A DNA stretch of 64,000 nt, from NCBI RefSeq assembly GCF_017976235.1, contig NZ_JACVHC010000007.1:186001-250000 (forward strand), read 5' to 3'. A program made the position numbers and the translations under genes. The DNA comes from Pseudomonas anatoliensis (GTDB lineage Bacteria > Pseudomonadota > Gammaproteobacteria > Pseudomonadales > Pseudomonadaceae). The notes under the pieces are model-generated. The model was given only the letters and a program-made list of their open reading frames with translations. It searched no databases and was not told the DNA's origin. Below, piece by piece: positions 38,099 to 46,556 of the stretch. Every line of letters starts with the position of its first letter. Position 1 is the first letter of the stretch.

Positions 38099-38348
38099 GG
38101 TCTTCTCCTTGATTGCTTTGTAGGGCACCTGATTCAGACAGTGCAGAGGTCGGTGGTACGTATAGATTAGTGCGAAGTCTCACGGTTTGGGTGCCTCTTT
38201 CTGACGCGCAGATGCGGCATTAATTCCCAGGGCGTAACTATACAGAGGCTGCAATCATCAATCTCGTTGTTTCGTGCCCATTTTGCGGGGCTCGCGAAGT
38301 ATTTATGAATGGTAAGATCGCCGCTTTGAGATTTCCGAGGAAACCGTT
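38099..38348. promoter_or_regulatory. Divergent region between rsmE and the SPOR lipoprotein gene
   Basis: This 250-bp gap contains the ribosome site of rsmE on the - strand. On the + strand a TAAGAT -10-like box lies at about 38313, near the SPOR gene. No further structure is supported. Confidence 0.35.
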
Positions 38349-38717
38349 GTGCGCAAATTGGTCTGGATGGTCGCGGCACTGGCATTGGCAGGATGTGGTG
38401 AAGGCAAGAGTGTAGACGCGCAAAAGCCGAAAACGGCGGTCGCGGCTGCTCCTGCGGTGGCCTCCGCTCCGCAGTGGGATCTCGAGGTGCGCGGCGAAAC
38501 GCCTCAGGCTGTCAGTGATCTGAGCGGCTGGCTGATCGAGCATGCGTTTGTTCCAACGGTAATCAAGGACAGCAGCGGTAAAGCGCGGATTCTGATTGGC
38601 CCGTTCAACACCAAGGCAGAGGCTGAAGCTCGTCAGGTGCAGGTCGATGCAGCATTGGTAAAGGCCAAAAAACAGAATATTGAATCGGTGGTGATCGAGC
38701 ATCCGATCCAACCGTAA
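38349..38717 (+). CDS. Small SPOR-domain lipoprotein
   Basis: This encodes 122 residues from a GTG with CCGAGGA upstream. MRKLVWMVAALALAGCG is a lipoprotein signal with lipobox LAGC. After an Ala/Pro linker a SPOR-like domain follows (about 45-120: LIGPFNTKAEAEAR). It is probably anchored in the outer membrane and interacts with peptidoglycan. The division or cell-wall role is inferred from the domain. Confidence 0.8.
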   Translation: MRKLVWMVAALALAGCGEGKSVDAQKPKTAVAAAPAVASAPQWDLEVRGETPQAVSDLSGWLIEHAFVPTVIKDSSGKARILIGPFNTKAEAEARQVQVDAALVKAKKQNIESVVIEHPIQP

Positions 38718-38803
38718 ATTTTGCTTTCAGCGGAGCAGCCTAAAGGGCGTCGGATGCGATTCGTCTTATACGAGTCACTTACGATTTCTTGAAGGAGCTC
38801 CGC

Positions 38804-39715
38804 ATGGCCTCCGCCAATCCCTACAAGCTCTTCAGTGCTGTGCTGCAGCGTAAAACCCTGTTGAGTCCGCACTTGATGCGGATCACCTTCGCTGACCCTG
38901 AAATTGCCAACATGGCCACTTGGGCACCCGATCAGCGGGTCAAACTTTTTTTCCCTGCCGCAGATGGCTCTCCTGCAAACCTTGCGCAGGAGGAAGGTTG
39001 GTACGCGCGTTTCCGTTCGATGTTGGCGAGCCGCCGCCCGGCGATGCGTACTTACACGATTCGTCATCTGCGTACCGAACAAGGTGAGGTCGACATTGAT
39101 TTCGTCTTGCACGGTGAAACAGGACCGGCTTCGCGCTGGGCGTTGCGAGCGCAGCCGGGCGAGTCGATGCAGATCCTTGCGCCTGACAACCGTTTTTCTG
39201 CGAAGGAAGCCGGAGGGTTCGAGTGGCGGCCGCCGAAGGCTCTCAAGCAAGTATTGCTGGTTGCCGACTCGACGGCGTTGCCGGCAGTCATGGGCATTCT
39301 TGATGAGTTGGCCGCCCTTGCCGAACCACCCCAGACGCAAGCTTTCTTCGAAGTCGACAGTGCACAAGACATGCTTCCAGTGCCCGACTGGCCGGGGCTT
39401 ACAGTGCAATGGTTGATCCGTCAGCAGGCAGGTGCGACCGTCGCCGGGACGCTGATGGTTGAGGCGGTGCGGCAGGCGACCTTGCCAATTCATGCTTCGT
39501 CAGCGAACCAGGCCATCGAACTCGCCGAAGTCGATATCGATGAAGACATTCTTTGGGAAATCGCCAATACGGCCGAAGAAGGATTTTACGGCTGGATCGC
39601 CGGCGAAAGTGCGGCCGTCATGAGCTTGCGCAAGTACCTGATCAAGGACTGCGGGATCCCTCGTGAATCGCTCAACCTGATGGGGTATTGGCGCTACAAC
39701 AAATCTGGCAGCTAG
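38804..39715 (+). CDS. Siderophore-interacting protein (FAD-binding ferric-siderophore reductase family)
   Basis: This encodes 303 residues from the ATG at 38804 (AAGGAG 6 nt upstream; the TTG five codons earlier is rejected). The FAD-binding motif PAMRTYTIRHL near residue 85 and a C-terminal domain ending WRYNKSG match the SIP/ViuB family. These cytoplasmic flavoproteins reduce ferric siderophores to release iron. No Fur box is evident upstream. Confidence 0.92.
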   Translation: MASANPYKLFSAVLQRKTLLSPHLMRITFADPEIANMATWAPDQRVKLFFPAADGSPANLAQEEGWYARFRSMLASRRPAMRTYTIRHLRTEQGEVDIDFVLHGETGPASRWALRAQPGESMQILAPDNRFSAKEAGGFEWRPPKALKQVLLVADSTALPAVMGILDELAALAEPPQTQAFFEVDSAQDMLPVPDWPGLTVQWLIRQQAGATVAGTLMVEAVRQATLPIHASSANQAIELAEVDIDEDILWEIANTAEEGFYGWIAGESAAVMSLRKYLIKDCGIPRESLNLMGYWRYNKSGS

Positions 39716-39720
39716 CCACA

Positions 39721-39757
39721 AAAAAAGGCCTCGAACATAACGTTCGAGGCCTTTTTT
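39721..39757. terminator. Bidirectional terminator between sip and endA
   Basis: A perfect 16-bp stem (AAAAAAGGCCTCGAAC / GTTCGAGGCCTTTTTT) with a 5-nt loop gives T-runs on both strands and serves the two convergent genes. Confidence 0.95.
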
Positions 39758-39766
39758 GTGCTGCGA

Positions 39767-40456
39767 TCAACCGCAGGCTTTCAGGTTTATCGGGCCGACA
39801 AATTCATTGCCGCGCCCCATTACGCACGCCACGCTCTGATTGCGCTGGCGTTCCCAGTCTTGCACCGGGTAGGTCTTGTCCCACGCCTCATATAACTGCC
39901 GATCCTGTTTCGACAGACGCAAGCCGTATTGCTTGCTCATGTAGAAATAGGTGCGGGCAATCATGCCGCGAATTGAAGGTCGGGGCATGACCTTCTTGGC
40001 CTTGAAGTCGACCTGGGTCAGGCAAGAACCGTACTGACCGGATTGCACTGGCAGCCAGCCGTAGCTGAAATTGCTGCGATCGCCATTGACCTCGCCAATG
40101 CTCGGTACCAGGTTATGCAGGTCGGCTTCGGCCTTCTGGTAGGTTGGATCGTAGCGTGTGCAGTTCTTGCGTCCGCCTTCCTGCCAGCATTGGCGCTGAT
40201 GGCCAAACTGCCAGGCGGGCACGATGTGCTCCCATTCGATACGTGACGCGCGCTTGGCATTTTTGCGCGGTACATAACCGCAAGCTTTCAAATCAACTCT
40301 GTTGCCAGTGTATTTGCAGCCGCAATAGAACTCGGTGGACTGCGGTGCGTACAGTTTCCAGGCGACCTTCTTGGCTTCAGAAAATGTGCGAGGTGCGCCC
40401 GCTTGGGCGCCCATGGCGATGAACAGCAGGAGCAAAGCAAAACAGCGGACAATCAT
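39767..40456 (-). CDS. endA: Periplasmic endonuclease I
   Basis: This encodes 229 residues from the ATG at 40456; MIVRCFALLLLFIAMGAQA is a Sec signal peptide, so the longer open frame upstream is rejected. The His-Me finger nuclease motif RIEWEHIVPAW and DLHNLVPSIGEVNGDRSNF are present, with several Cys pairs for disulfides. It cleaves double-stranded DNA non-specifically in the periplasm. It starts 4 nt after the DUF1654 stop, with its ribosome site inside that gene, so both share one transcript. Confidence 0.95.
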   Translation of the reverse strand: MIVRCFALLLLFIAMGAQAGAPRTFSEAKKVAWKLYAPQSTEFYCGCKYTGNRVDLKACGYVPRKNAKRASRIEWEHIVPAWQFGHQRQCWQEGGRKNCTRYDPTYQKAEADLHNLVPSIGEVNGDRSNFSYGWLPVQSGQYGSCLTQVDFKAKKVMPRPSIRGMIARTYFYMSKQYGLRLSKQDRQLYEAWDKTYPVQDWERQRNQSVACVMGRGNEFVGPINLKACG

Positions 40457-40460
40457 TGAA

Positions 40461-40700
40461 TCAATCTTCCTTCGGCACAACCCAAAAAATCTGCACGCCA
40501 CCATCGTCGCGGTAGGCGAGGGTAACGTTGTCGTTCTCGTCGATTTCCTCGAGCAGGCGCTCCCAGTCATCCATCGGCTCGTCCGGCAGGCGGAAGATCA
40601 GTGCGGCTTTGGCTTTCTGTGCGGTGGGGGAATTGATGATTTTTTGAACGCGCATACCCATGCGTTCATAAGCGTCAGGAGCATCAGGGGAGGTGGCCAC
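40461..40700 (-). CDS. DUF1654 protein, putative SOS gene
   Basis: This encodes 79 residues from the GTG at 40700, which has AAGGA 7 nt upstream; upstream in-frame ATGs lie in or near the LexA box. The segment YERMGMRVQKIINSP and the acidic LLEEIDENDNVTLAYRDDGG fit DUF1654, common in Pseudomonas genomes and phages. The function is unknown. It leads a two-gene unit with endA. The LexA-like operator 18 nt upstream of the start implies DNA-damage induction. Confidence 0.82.
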   Translation of the reverse strand: MATSPDAPDAYERMGMRVQKIINSPTAQKAKAALIFRLPDEPMDDWERLLEEIDENDNVTLAYRDDGGVQIFWVVPKED

Positions 40701-40718
40701 GAGGTTATCCTTATTAAG

Positions 40719-40734
40719 CTGTACGCACATACAG
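40719..40734 (-). promoter_or_regulatory. LexA (SOS) box of DUF1654-endA
   Basis: On the - strand the sequence is CTGTATGTGCGTACAG. This is CTG-N10-CAG with extended CTGT/ACAG symmetry, as in the gamma-proteobacterial LexA consensus. It lies 18 nt before the GTG of DUF1654, the usual operator position. Confidence 0.75.
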
Positions 40735-40859
40735 TATTTAACTGTAAGCATTTTCGCAACTGCTTAAAATTCAAGAAAATCCTCTGACAGCGCTTTTCCT
40801 GTTTTGGTGTAGGACGAGTCGAAATTTTTCTAGGGAGATGCGCGGGGATTTGTAGGCGA

Positions 40860-40890
40860 CGCACCACCTGCGAATCAGGCGGGTGGTGCG
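40860..40890 (-). other. Hairpin downstream of ansB
   Basis: A perfect 9-bp stem (CGCACCACC / GGTGGTGCG) lies 38 nt past the ansB stop. No T-run follows on either strand, so termination here would need Rho or be weak. Confidence 0.5.
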
Positions 40891-40928
40891 AGGATTGCCC
40901 CATCAAGAGTTGATCGGGCGAGGGTCAA

Positions 40929-42017
40929 TCAGTATTCCCAGAACATCCGTTGCAGCTCTTTGCTGTCGTTGGTTTTGGTCAGTGCGACCATCGCCAGGAT
41001 GCGGGCTTTTTGCGGGTTCAGGTCGTGAGCGACAACCCAGTCGTACTTGTCGTCAGGTTGTTCGGCATTGCGCAGAACGAAGCCGCCAGCGTTGACGTGG
41101 GATGAGCGGATGATTTGCACGCCTTCTTTACGCAGGGCTTGCAGTGAAGGGACTACGCGCGAGGACACCGAGCCGTTACCCGTGCCTGCGTGGATGATGG
41201 CTTTTGCACCGGATTGGGCGAGTGCCTTGTAGGCGGTATCGCTCACGTTGCCGTAGGAATAGGCGATTTCTACGTCAGGCAGGCTCTTGATGTTCTTGAT
41301 GTCGAACTCGGAGTCCATGGTGTGACGCTTGGCTGGCAAGCGGAACCAGTAGGATTTGCCTTCAACCACCATGCCCAGTGGGCCCCAGGCACTTTTAAAG
41401 GCCTCGGTCTTGATGTTGATCGTTTTGCTCACGTCACGACCGGACTGGATTTCATCGTTCATGGTCACCAGAACGCCCTTGCCGCGAGCTTCTTGGCTGC
41501 TGGCCACTGCTACGGCGTTGTACAGGTTGAGCATGCCATCAGCGGACATGGCGGTACCCGGACGCATCGAGCCGACGACGATAATTGGCTTGTCGGTTTT
41601 CTCTACCAGGTTAAGAAAGTAAGCAGTTTCTTCCAGCGTGTCGGTGCCGTGGGTGATGACGATGCCGTCGACATCTTTGCTGTCAGCCAGCTCGGCGACG
41701 CGGCGGCCCAATTGCAGCAGATTGTCGTTAGTGATGCTTTCCGAGGCGATCTGCATGACTTGTTCGCCACGCACGTTAGCCAGTTTGCTCAATTCGGGAA
41801 TGCCGGCAATCAATTGCTCGACGCCGACTTTGGCCGCTTGATAAGTGGCGCTGTTAGCTGCACTGGCACCGGCCCCGGCAATGGTGCCGCCGGTAGCGAG
41901 AACCACGACGTTGGCGAGTTTGGTCTGGGTTTCGACTTCTTTTGCCTGAAGGGCAGTCGGCAGGAGCAGGAGGAGGGCCAAGGCGCCCGGAACGAAGGTG
42001 TTGAAAGCAGATTTCAT
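40929..42017 (-). CDS. ansB: Periplasmic L-asparaginase/glutaminase (type II)
   Basis: This encodes 362 residues with a signal peptide (about 1-25, cleaved near LQA). Both active-site signatures are intact: VLATGGTIAGAG with the nucleophilic Thr at about 42, and IVITHGTDTLEETAYF. It hydrolyses Asn and Gln in the periplasm to Asp/Glu and ammonia. A FNR/ANR-like box and a -10 element lie upstream with the geometry of an activated promoter. Confidence 0.95.
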   Translation of the reverse strand: MKSAFNTFVPGALALLLLLPTALQAKEVETQTKLANVVVLATGGTIAGAGASAANSATYQAAKVGVEQLIAGIPELSKLANVRGEQVMQIASESITNDNLLQLGRRVAELADSKDVDGIVITHGTDTLEETAYFLNLVEKTDKPIIVVGSMRPGTAMSADGMLNLYNAVAVASSQEARGKGVLVTMNDEIQSGRDVSKTINIKTEAFKSAWGPLGMVVEGKSYWFRLPAKRHTMDSEFDIKNIKSLPDVEIAYSYGNVSDTAYKALAQSGAKAIIHAGTGNGSVSSRVVPSLQALRKEGVQIIRSSHVNAGGFVLRNAEQPDDKYDWVVAHDLNPQKARILAMVALTKTNDSKELQRMFWEY

Positions 42018-42127
42018 TATTTTTCTCTCTAGTAGTGAGACAGTGCTGATGCAGGTTCATCTAGATGCGCCCCGAGCCGATCTGGATGCCGGGGTACGGT
42101 GAAGGGAGCAGGATCTGTACCAGCCGT

Positions 42128-42169
42128 ACTATGCGTCAGAGAAATGTTTAACCTGATGATTTACATCAA
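42128..42169 (-). promoter_or_regulatory. ansB promoter with ANR/FNR-like box
   Basis: On the - strand TTGAT-GTAA-ATCAT (42156-42169) matches 9 of 10 half-site bases of TTGAT-N4-ATCAA. CATAGT (42128-42133) is a plausible -10. With a start at about 42121 the box is centred near -41.5, the class II activator position. Confidence 0.6.
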
Positions 42170-42365
42170 TATTTTTTGATTCTAAAAATAGCGTCTGGCT
42201 TCGGATATCCGGTTTTCCGAACAATGTGAGCTTTCATGTTCGGCTCTCCGAAAAGGACTACTGCTTCTGTCGAACGAATCGGGTTGCCGTTTCTGGAATG
42301 GGTGCTAAAGAAACCTTCGCGCTGGCCGATGCGTGTTCAGGAAAACTAATATTTAGGGAGTTCTC
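42170..42365. other. Rest of the ansB / coiled-coil intergenic region
   Basis: The 348-bp divergent gap 42018-42365 holds the ansB promoter on its left. To the right is an inverted repeat CCGAACA/TGTTCGG (42217-42243, 13-nt spacer) next to the palindromic CGGATATCCG (42202-42211), and TAGGGAG before the next gene. No ORF is supported. Confidence 0.45.
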
Positions 42366-42812
42366 ATGTCACTGACGATAGGTTTATCAAATCCCGCCGC
42401 TGTCACCATCGGCGGCAAAACCGCTGCGACGATCAATGCATTGAGTGAAGCGGAGGCGGACGCTTCAGCTGAGGCGCTGGGCACTGAGAAAGAAACGAGC
42501 AATCAGGTCCGAACCGGTGGTCCCGCGCAGGAAGACAGCAAAGCTGAAAGCGGCGACAACCTGAGTATCACGGTCAAAATGCTGCTGAAGCGGATGCAGG
42601 AATTGCAGAAGCAACTCCAGGAACAGCAGCAGCAACTGGCTGCGGCACAAGCTCAGAGCTATCCGACTCCGGAGGCCAAATCCCAGGCGGTCATGTCCAT
42701 TCAGGGGCAGATCGCGCAAACCAGCGGCGCGATGGCGGAAGTAGCGGGCGCGTTGGTCAAGGAAATGTCCAAGAGTTCCACCAGTGGCAATCTGGTCAGC
42801 ACCACGGCATAA
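42366..42812 (+). CDS. Coiled-coil protein, FlxA-like
   Basis: This encodes 148 residues with TAGGGAG upstream. There is no signal peptide or membrane segment. Residues of about 70-100 form a Gln-rich coiled coil (KRMQELQKQLQEQQQQLAA); the flanks are Ala/Ser/Thr-rich and probably disordered. The layout resembles FlxA-like proteins, but the match is by composition only. It is followed by the ribose promoter region and is not obviously in an operon. Confidence 0.6.
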   Translation: MSLTIGLSNPAAVTIGGKTAATINALSEAEADASAEALGTEKETSNQVRTGGPAQEDSKAESGDNLSITVKMLLKRMQELQKQLQEQQQQLAAAQAQSYPTPEAKSQAVMSIQGQIAQTSGAMAEVAGALVKEMSKSSTSGNLVSTTA

Positions 42813-42868
42813 GCAGCGAAGGGGCGAGTCGAATGATTCGTCCTACAATAATTGGCGATTTCCGATTA

Positions 42869-42919
42869 TTGACAAATCGCGGCGAGGTTCGCATAGTTCG
42901 ATCTACGCAAACGTTTGCG
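42869..42919 (+). promoter_or_regulatory. Ribose operon promoter and RbsR operator
   Basis: TTGACA (42869-42874), a 17-nt spacer and CATAGT (42892-42897) form a good sigma-70 promoter. The start region is covered by CGCAAACGTTTGCG (42906-42919), a perfect 14-bp palindrome centred on the CpG typical of LacI-family operators. Binding by RbsR, encoded in the same operon, would block initiation. Confidence 0.8.
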
Positions 42920-43013
42920 CGGCTTCGATGGGGTAGTACTCCATCGTTGGAAGCGCTATAGCTGACGCCAGCGCAAGCGTTGCTCACAATAATCATAAGA
43001 TCGGAGTGAACCC

Positions 43014-43970
43014 ATGAAGCTGCCATTCGCTGGACGTCTTCTTGCTGTCGCTATGCTGGCTGCCACAGCCGCTGCATTACCCGTCTCTTCGGCGTTCGCC
43101 GAATCTGCTGAAAAACCCAAAGTCGCACTGGTCATGAAATCTCTGGCCAACGAATTCTTCCTGACCATGGAAGATGGCGCCAAGGCCTACCAGAAAGAAC
43201 ACTCTGCCGATTTCGACCTGATCTCCAACGGCATCAAGGACGAAACCGACACTGCAGGCCAGACGCGCATCGTCGAGCAAATGATTCTGGCGAAGGTCAA
43301 TGCTTTGGTCATCGCGCCTTCTGACTCCAAGGCCATGGTGCCGGTGATCAAGAAAGCCGTCGATGCCGGTATTACCGTGATCAACATCGACAACCAGCTC
43401 GATCCGCAAATCGTCAAAAGCAAAAACATCAGCGTGCCATTCGTAGGCCCGGACAACCGCAAAGGTGCGCGTCTGGTTGGTGAATATCTGGCCAAACAGC
43501 TGAAGGCCGGTGACGAAGTCGGCATCATTGAAGGCGTGTCCACGACGACCAACGCCCAGCAACGTACCGCTGGCTTCAAGGATGCGATGGAGGCGGCGCA
43601 GATCAAGGTGGTTTCCCTGCAGTCCGGTGACTGGGAGATCGATAAAGGCAACAAGGTTGCCGCGTCGATTCTCAGTGAGTACCCGGATGTCAAAGCGTTG
43701 CTGGCCGGTAACGACAGCATGGCAGTCGGTGCCGTTTCCGCCGTGCGTGCTGCGGGCAAGGCAGGCAAGGTGCAGGTTGTCGGCTACGACAACATCAATG
43801 CCATCAAGCCAATGTTGAAGGACGGTCGCGTACTGGCGACTGCCGATCAAGATGCCGCCAAACAAGCTGTGTTCGGTATCGAGACCGCGCTGAAAATCAT
43901 CAAGGGCGAGAAGGTCGACAGCGGTACCAATGGCGTGATTGAAACGCCGGTCGAACTGGTCACCAAGTAA
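43014..43970 (+). CDS. rbsB: Ribose ABC transporter, periplasmic binding protein
   Basis: This encodes 318 residues with a signal peptide (about 1-29, SSAFA). It has the Peripla_BP_4 fold with KVALVMKSLANEFFLTMEDG at the N-terminus and the hinge segment VQVVGYDNINAIKPML. It captures ribose for RbsAC. It is the first gene of rbsBACRKD, expressed from the promoter at 42869, and carries GGAG before the ATG. Confidence 0.95.
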   Translation: MKLPFAGRLLAVAMLAATAAALPVSSAFAESAEKPKVALVMKSLANEFFLTMEDGAKAYQKEHSADFDLISNGIKDETDTAGQTRIVEQMILAKVNALVIAPSDSKAMVPVIKKAVDAGITVINIDNQLDPQIVKSKNISVPFVGPDNRKGARLVGEYLAKQLKAGDEVGIIEGVSTTTNAQQRTAGFKDAMEAAQIKVVSLQSGDWEIDKGNKVAASILSEYPDVKALLAGNDSMAVGAVSAVRAAGKAGKVQVVGYDNINAIKPMLKDGRVLATADQDAAKQAVFGIETALKIIKGEKVDSGTNGVIETPVELVTK

Positions 43971-44025
43971 GTCCTCTGGCGATACAACGGCGCTCGTCCG
44001 CCCGGGCGAGCGCATGGAGATTTTT

Positions 44026-45579
44026 ATGTCAGTTTCCGCTCCGAACGCTGTCCTCTCGGTCAGCGGTATCGGTAAGACCTATGCGCAACCGGTGCTCACA
44101 GGCATCGATTTGACGCTGATGCGCGGTGAAGTACTGGCGCTGACCGGCGAGAATGGCGCCGGTAAAAGCACCCTGTCGAAGATCATTGGTGGCCTGGTTA
44201 CCCCGACCACGGGGCAGATGCAGTTCCAGGGCAAAGACTATCGCCCGGGCAGCCGTACCCAGGCTGAAGATCTCGGCGTGCGCATGGTCATGCAAGAACT
44301 CAATCTGTTGCCGACATTGTCGGTAGCGGAGAACCTGTTTCTCGACAACCTGCCGAGCAACGGCGGCTGGATCAGCCGCAAGCAATTGCGTAAGGCAGCC
44401 ATCGAAGCCATGGCGCAGGTTGGGCTTGATGCGATCGATCCGGACACCCTGGTCGGCGAATTGGGCATCGGGCATCAGCAGATGGTCGAAATCGCCCGCA
44501 ACCTGATCGGCGATTGCCATGTGCTGATTCTCGACGAACCGACCGCGATGCTCACGGCGCGTGAAGTCGAAATGCTTTTCGAGCAGATCACTCGCCTACA
44601 GGCGCGCGGCGTCTCCATCATCTATATATCCCACCGTCTCGAAGAACTGGCCCGAGTCGCGCAGCGCATCGCTGTGCTGCGTGATGGCAACCTGGTGTGC
44701 GTCGAGCCGATGGCCAATTACAACAGCGAGCAACTGGTCACGCTGATGGTCGGGCGCGAGCTGGGCGAACACATCGACATGGGCTCGCGCAACATCGGTG
44801 CCCCTGCGTTGACGGTCACAGGCCTGACTCGTTCCGACAAGGTGCGCGACGTCTCGTTCGAAGTGCGTGCCGGGGAGATCTACGGGATTTCCGGCCTGAT
44901 CGGAGCAGGGCGCACTGAACTGCTGCGGCTGATTTTTGGTGCCGACGTCGCTGACAGCGGCACAATTGCACTGGGCTCGCCCGCGCGAGTGGTGAGCGTA
45001 CGTTCGCCGGTCGATGCGGTGCGCAATGGCATCGCGTTGATCACCGAAGATCGCAAAGGCGAAGGCTTGCTGCTTAGCCAATCGATCAGCGCCAACATTG
45101 CCTTGGGCAACATGCCGGAAATTTCCAGTGGTGGTTTCGTCAACAACGGTGACGAAATCTCACTGGCGCAACGGCAGATCGACGCGATGCGCATCCGCAG
45201 CTCGAGCCCGACGCAGTTGGTGTCGGAACTGTCCGGTGGTAACCAGCAAAAGGTCGTGATCGGTCGCTGGCTGGAGCGTGATTGTTCGGTGCTGCTGTTC
45301 GATGAACCGACCCGTGGCATCGACGTCGGTGCCAAGTTCGACATCTATGCCTTGCTCGGTGAGTTGACGCGCCAGGGCAAAGCCCTGGTGGTGGTGTCCA
45401 GTGACCTGCGTGAATTGATGCTGATCTGCGATCGGATCGGTGTGTTGTCGGCGGGGCGTCTGATCGACACCTTCGAGCGCGACAGCTGGACCCAGGATGA
45501 TTTGCTTGCTGCCGCGTTCGCCGGCTACCAAAAACGTGATGCGTTGCTCAATGAAGCGGCGCCTAGGGATCTCCCATGA
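44026..45579 (+). CDS. rbsA: Ribose ABC transporter, ATPase
   Basis: This encodes 517 residues from the ATG at 44026, with GGAG upstream; earlier in-frame ATGs run into the rbsB-rbsA spacer. Two ATPase halves are seen. The first has the Walker A GENGAGKSTLSKI and Walker B VLILDEP; the second has the degenerate GLIGAGRTELLRL and an LSGGNQQKVVIGRWL signature. This is the usual sugar-ABC tandem ATPase. The stop overlaps rbsC by 4 nt. Confidence 0.96.
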   Translation: MSVSAPNAVLSVSGIGKTYAQPVLTGIDLTLMRGEVLALTGENGAGKSTLSKIIGGLVTPTTGQMQFQGKDYRPGSRTQAEDLGVRMVMQELNLLPTLSVAENLFLDNLPSNGGWISRKQLRKAAIEAMAQVGLDAIDPDTLVGELGIGHQQMVEIARNLIGDCHVLILDEPTAMLTAREVEMLFEQITRLQARGVSIIYISHRLEELARVAQRIAVLRDGNLVCVEPMANYNSEQLVTLMVGRELGEHIDMGSRNIGAPALTVTGLTRSDKVRDVSFEVRAGEIYGISGLIGAGRTELLRLIFGADVADSGTIALGSPARVVSVRSPVDAVRNGIALITEDRKGEGLLLSQSISANIALGNMPEISSGGFVNNGDEISLAQRQIDAMRIRSSSPTQLVSELSGGNQQKVVIGRWLERDCSVLLFDEPTRGIDVGAKFDIYALLGELTRQGKALVVVSSDLRELMLICDRIGVLSAGRLIDTFERDSWTQDDLLAAAFAGYQKRDALLNEAAPRDLP

Positions 45580-46553
45580 AAACTGCATCTCCTGCCAGCA
45601 AGCGTGGTGGCAACTTTTACGGACTGGGCACCTATCTGGGGCTGGCCGGTGCACTGCTGGCGATGATTGCGCTGTTCTCGGTCTTGAGCAGCCACTTTCT
45701 GTCCTATAACACTTTCAGTACGCTGGCCAACCAGATTCCCGACCTGATGGTGCTGGCCGTCGGCATGACCTTCGTGTTGATCATTGGCGGCATCGATCTG
45801 TCGGTGGGCTCGGTGCTGGCACTCGCGGCATCAACGGTCAGCGTGGCCATGCTCGGTTGGGGTTGGAGCGTGTTGCCGGCGGCGTTGCTCGGTATGGCGG
45901 TGGCGGCATTGGCGGGCACCGTGACGGGTTCGATTACCGTGGCCTGGCGGATTCCTTCGTTCATCGTTTCTCTCGGTGTGCTGGAAATGGCCCGTGGTCT
46001 GGCTTACCAGATGACCGGCTCGCGCACGGCTTATATTGGTGATTCGTTTGCCTGGCTGTCGAACCCGATCGCTTTCGGTATTTCACCGTCGTTTATCATT
46101 GCCTTGCTGGTGATTTTTATTGCGCAGGCAGTTTTGACGCGCACCGTGTTCGGTCGTTACCTGATCGGTATCGGTACCAACGAAGAAGCGGTGCGGCTGG
46201 CGGGGATCAATCCAAAACCCTACAAGATTATGGTGTTCAGCCTGATGGGCCTGCTGGCCGGTATCGCCGCGCTGTTTCAGATTTCTCGCCTGGAAGCGGC
46301 GGACCCGAATGCCGGCTCAGGCCTGGAGCTGCAAGTGATTGCCGCGGTGGTGATCGGCGGCACCAGCCTGATGGGTGGGCGCGGTTCGGTCATCAGCACG
46401 TTCTTCGGTGTGCTGATCATTTCCGTACTGGCGGCCGGTCTGGCGCAGATCGGTGCAAGCGAACCGACCAAGCGCATCATCACCGGTGCGGTGATTGTGA
46501 TCGCGGTTGTGCTCGATACCTATCGCAGCCAACGCGCCAGTCGGCGGGCTTGA
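45576..46553 (+). CDS. rbsC: Ribose ABC transporter, permease
   Basis: This encodes 325 residues with eight to ten hydrophobic segments. The BPD_transp_2 signatures LIIGGIDLSVGSVLALAAS and GIGTNEEAVRLAGINPKPYK are present. It forms the membrane channel for ribose. It is coupled to rbsA by ATGA and followed 3 nt later by rbsR. Confidence 0.96.
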   Translation: MKTASPASKRGGNFYGLGTYLGLAGALLAMIALFSVLSSHFLSYNTFSTLANQIPDLMVLAVGMTFVLIIGGIDLSVGSVLALAASTVSVAMLGWGWSVLPAALLGMAVAALAGTVTGSITVAWRIPSFIVSLGVLEMARGLAYQMTGSRTAYIGDSFAWLSNPIAFGISPSFIIALLVIFIAQAVLTRTVFGRYLIGIGTNEEAVRLAGINPKPYKIMVFSLMGLLAGIAALFQISRLEAADPNAGSGLELQVIAAVVIGGTSLMGGRGSVISTFFGVLIISVLAAGLAQIGASEPTKRIITGAVIVIAVVLDTYRSQRASRRA

Positions 46554-46556
46554 AAC

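Noticed and set aside
38718..38803. Fur box before the siderophore-interacting protein gene
   Set aside because: No sequence resembling the 19-bp Fur consensus was found by eye.
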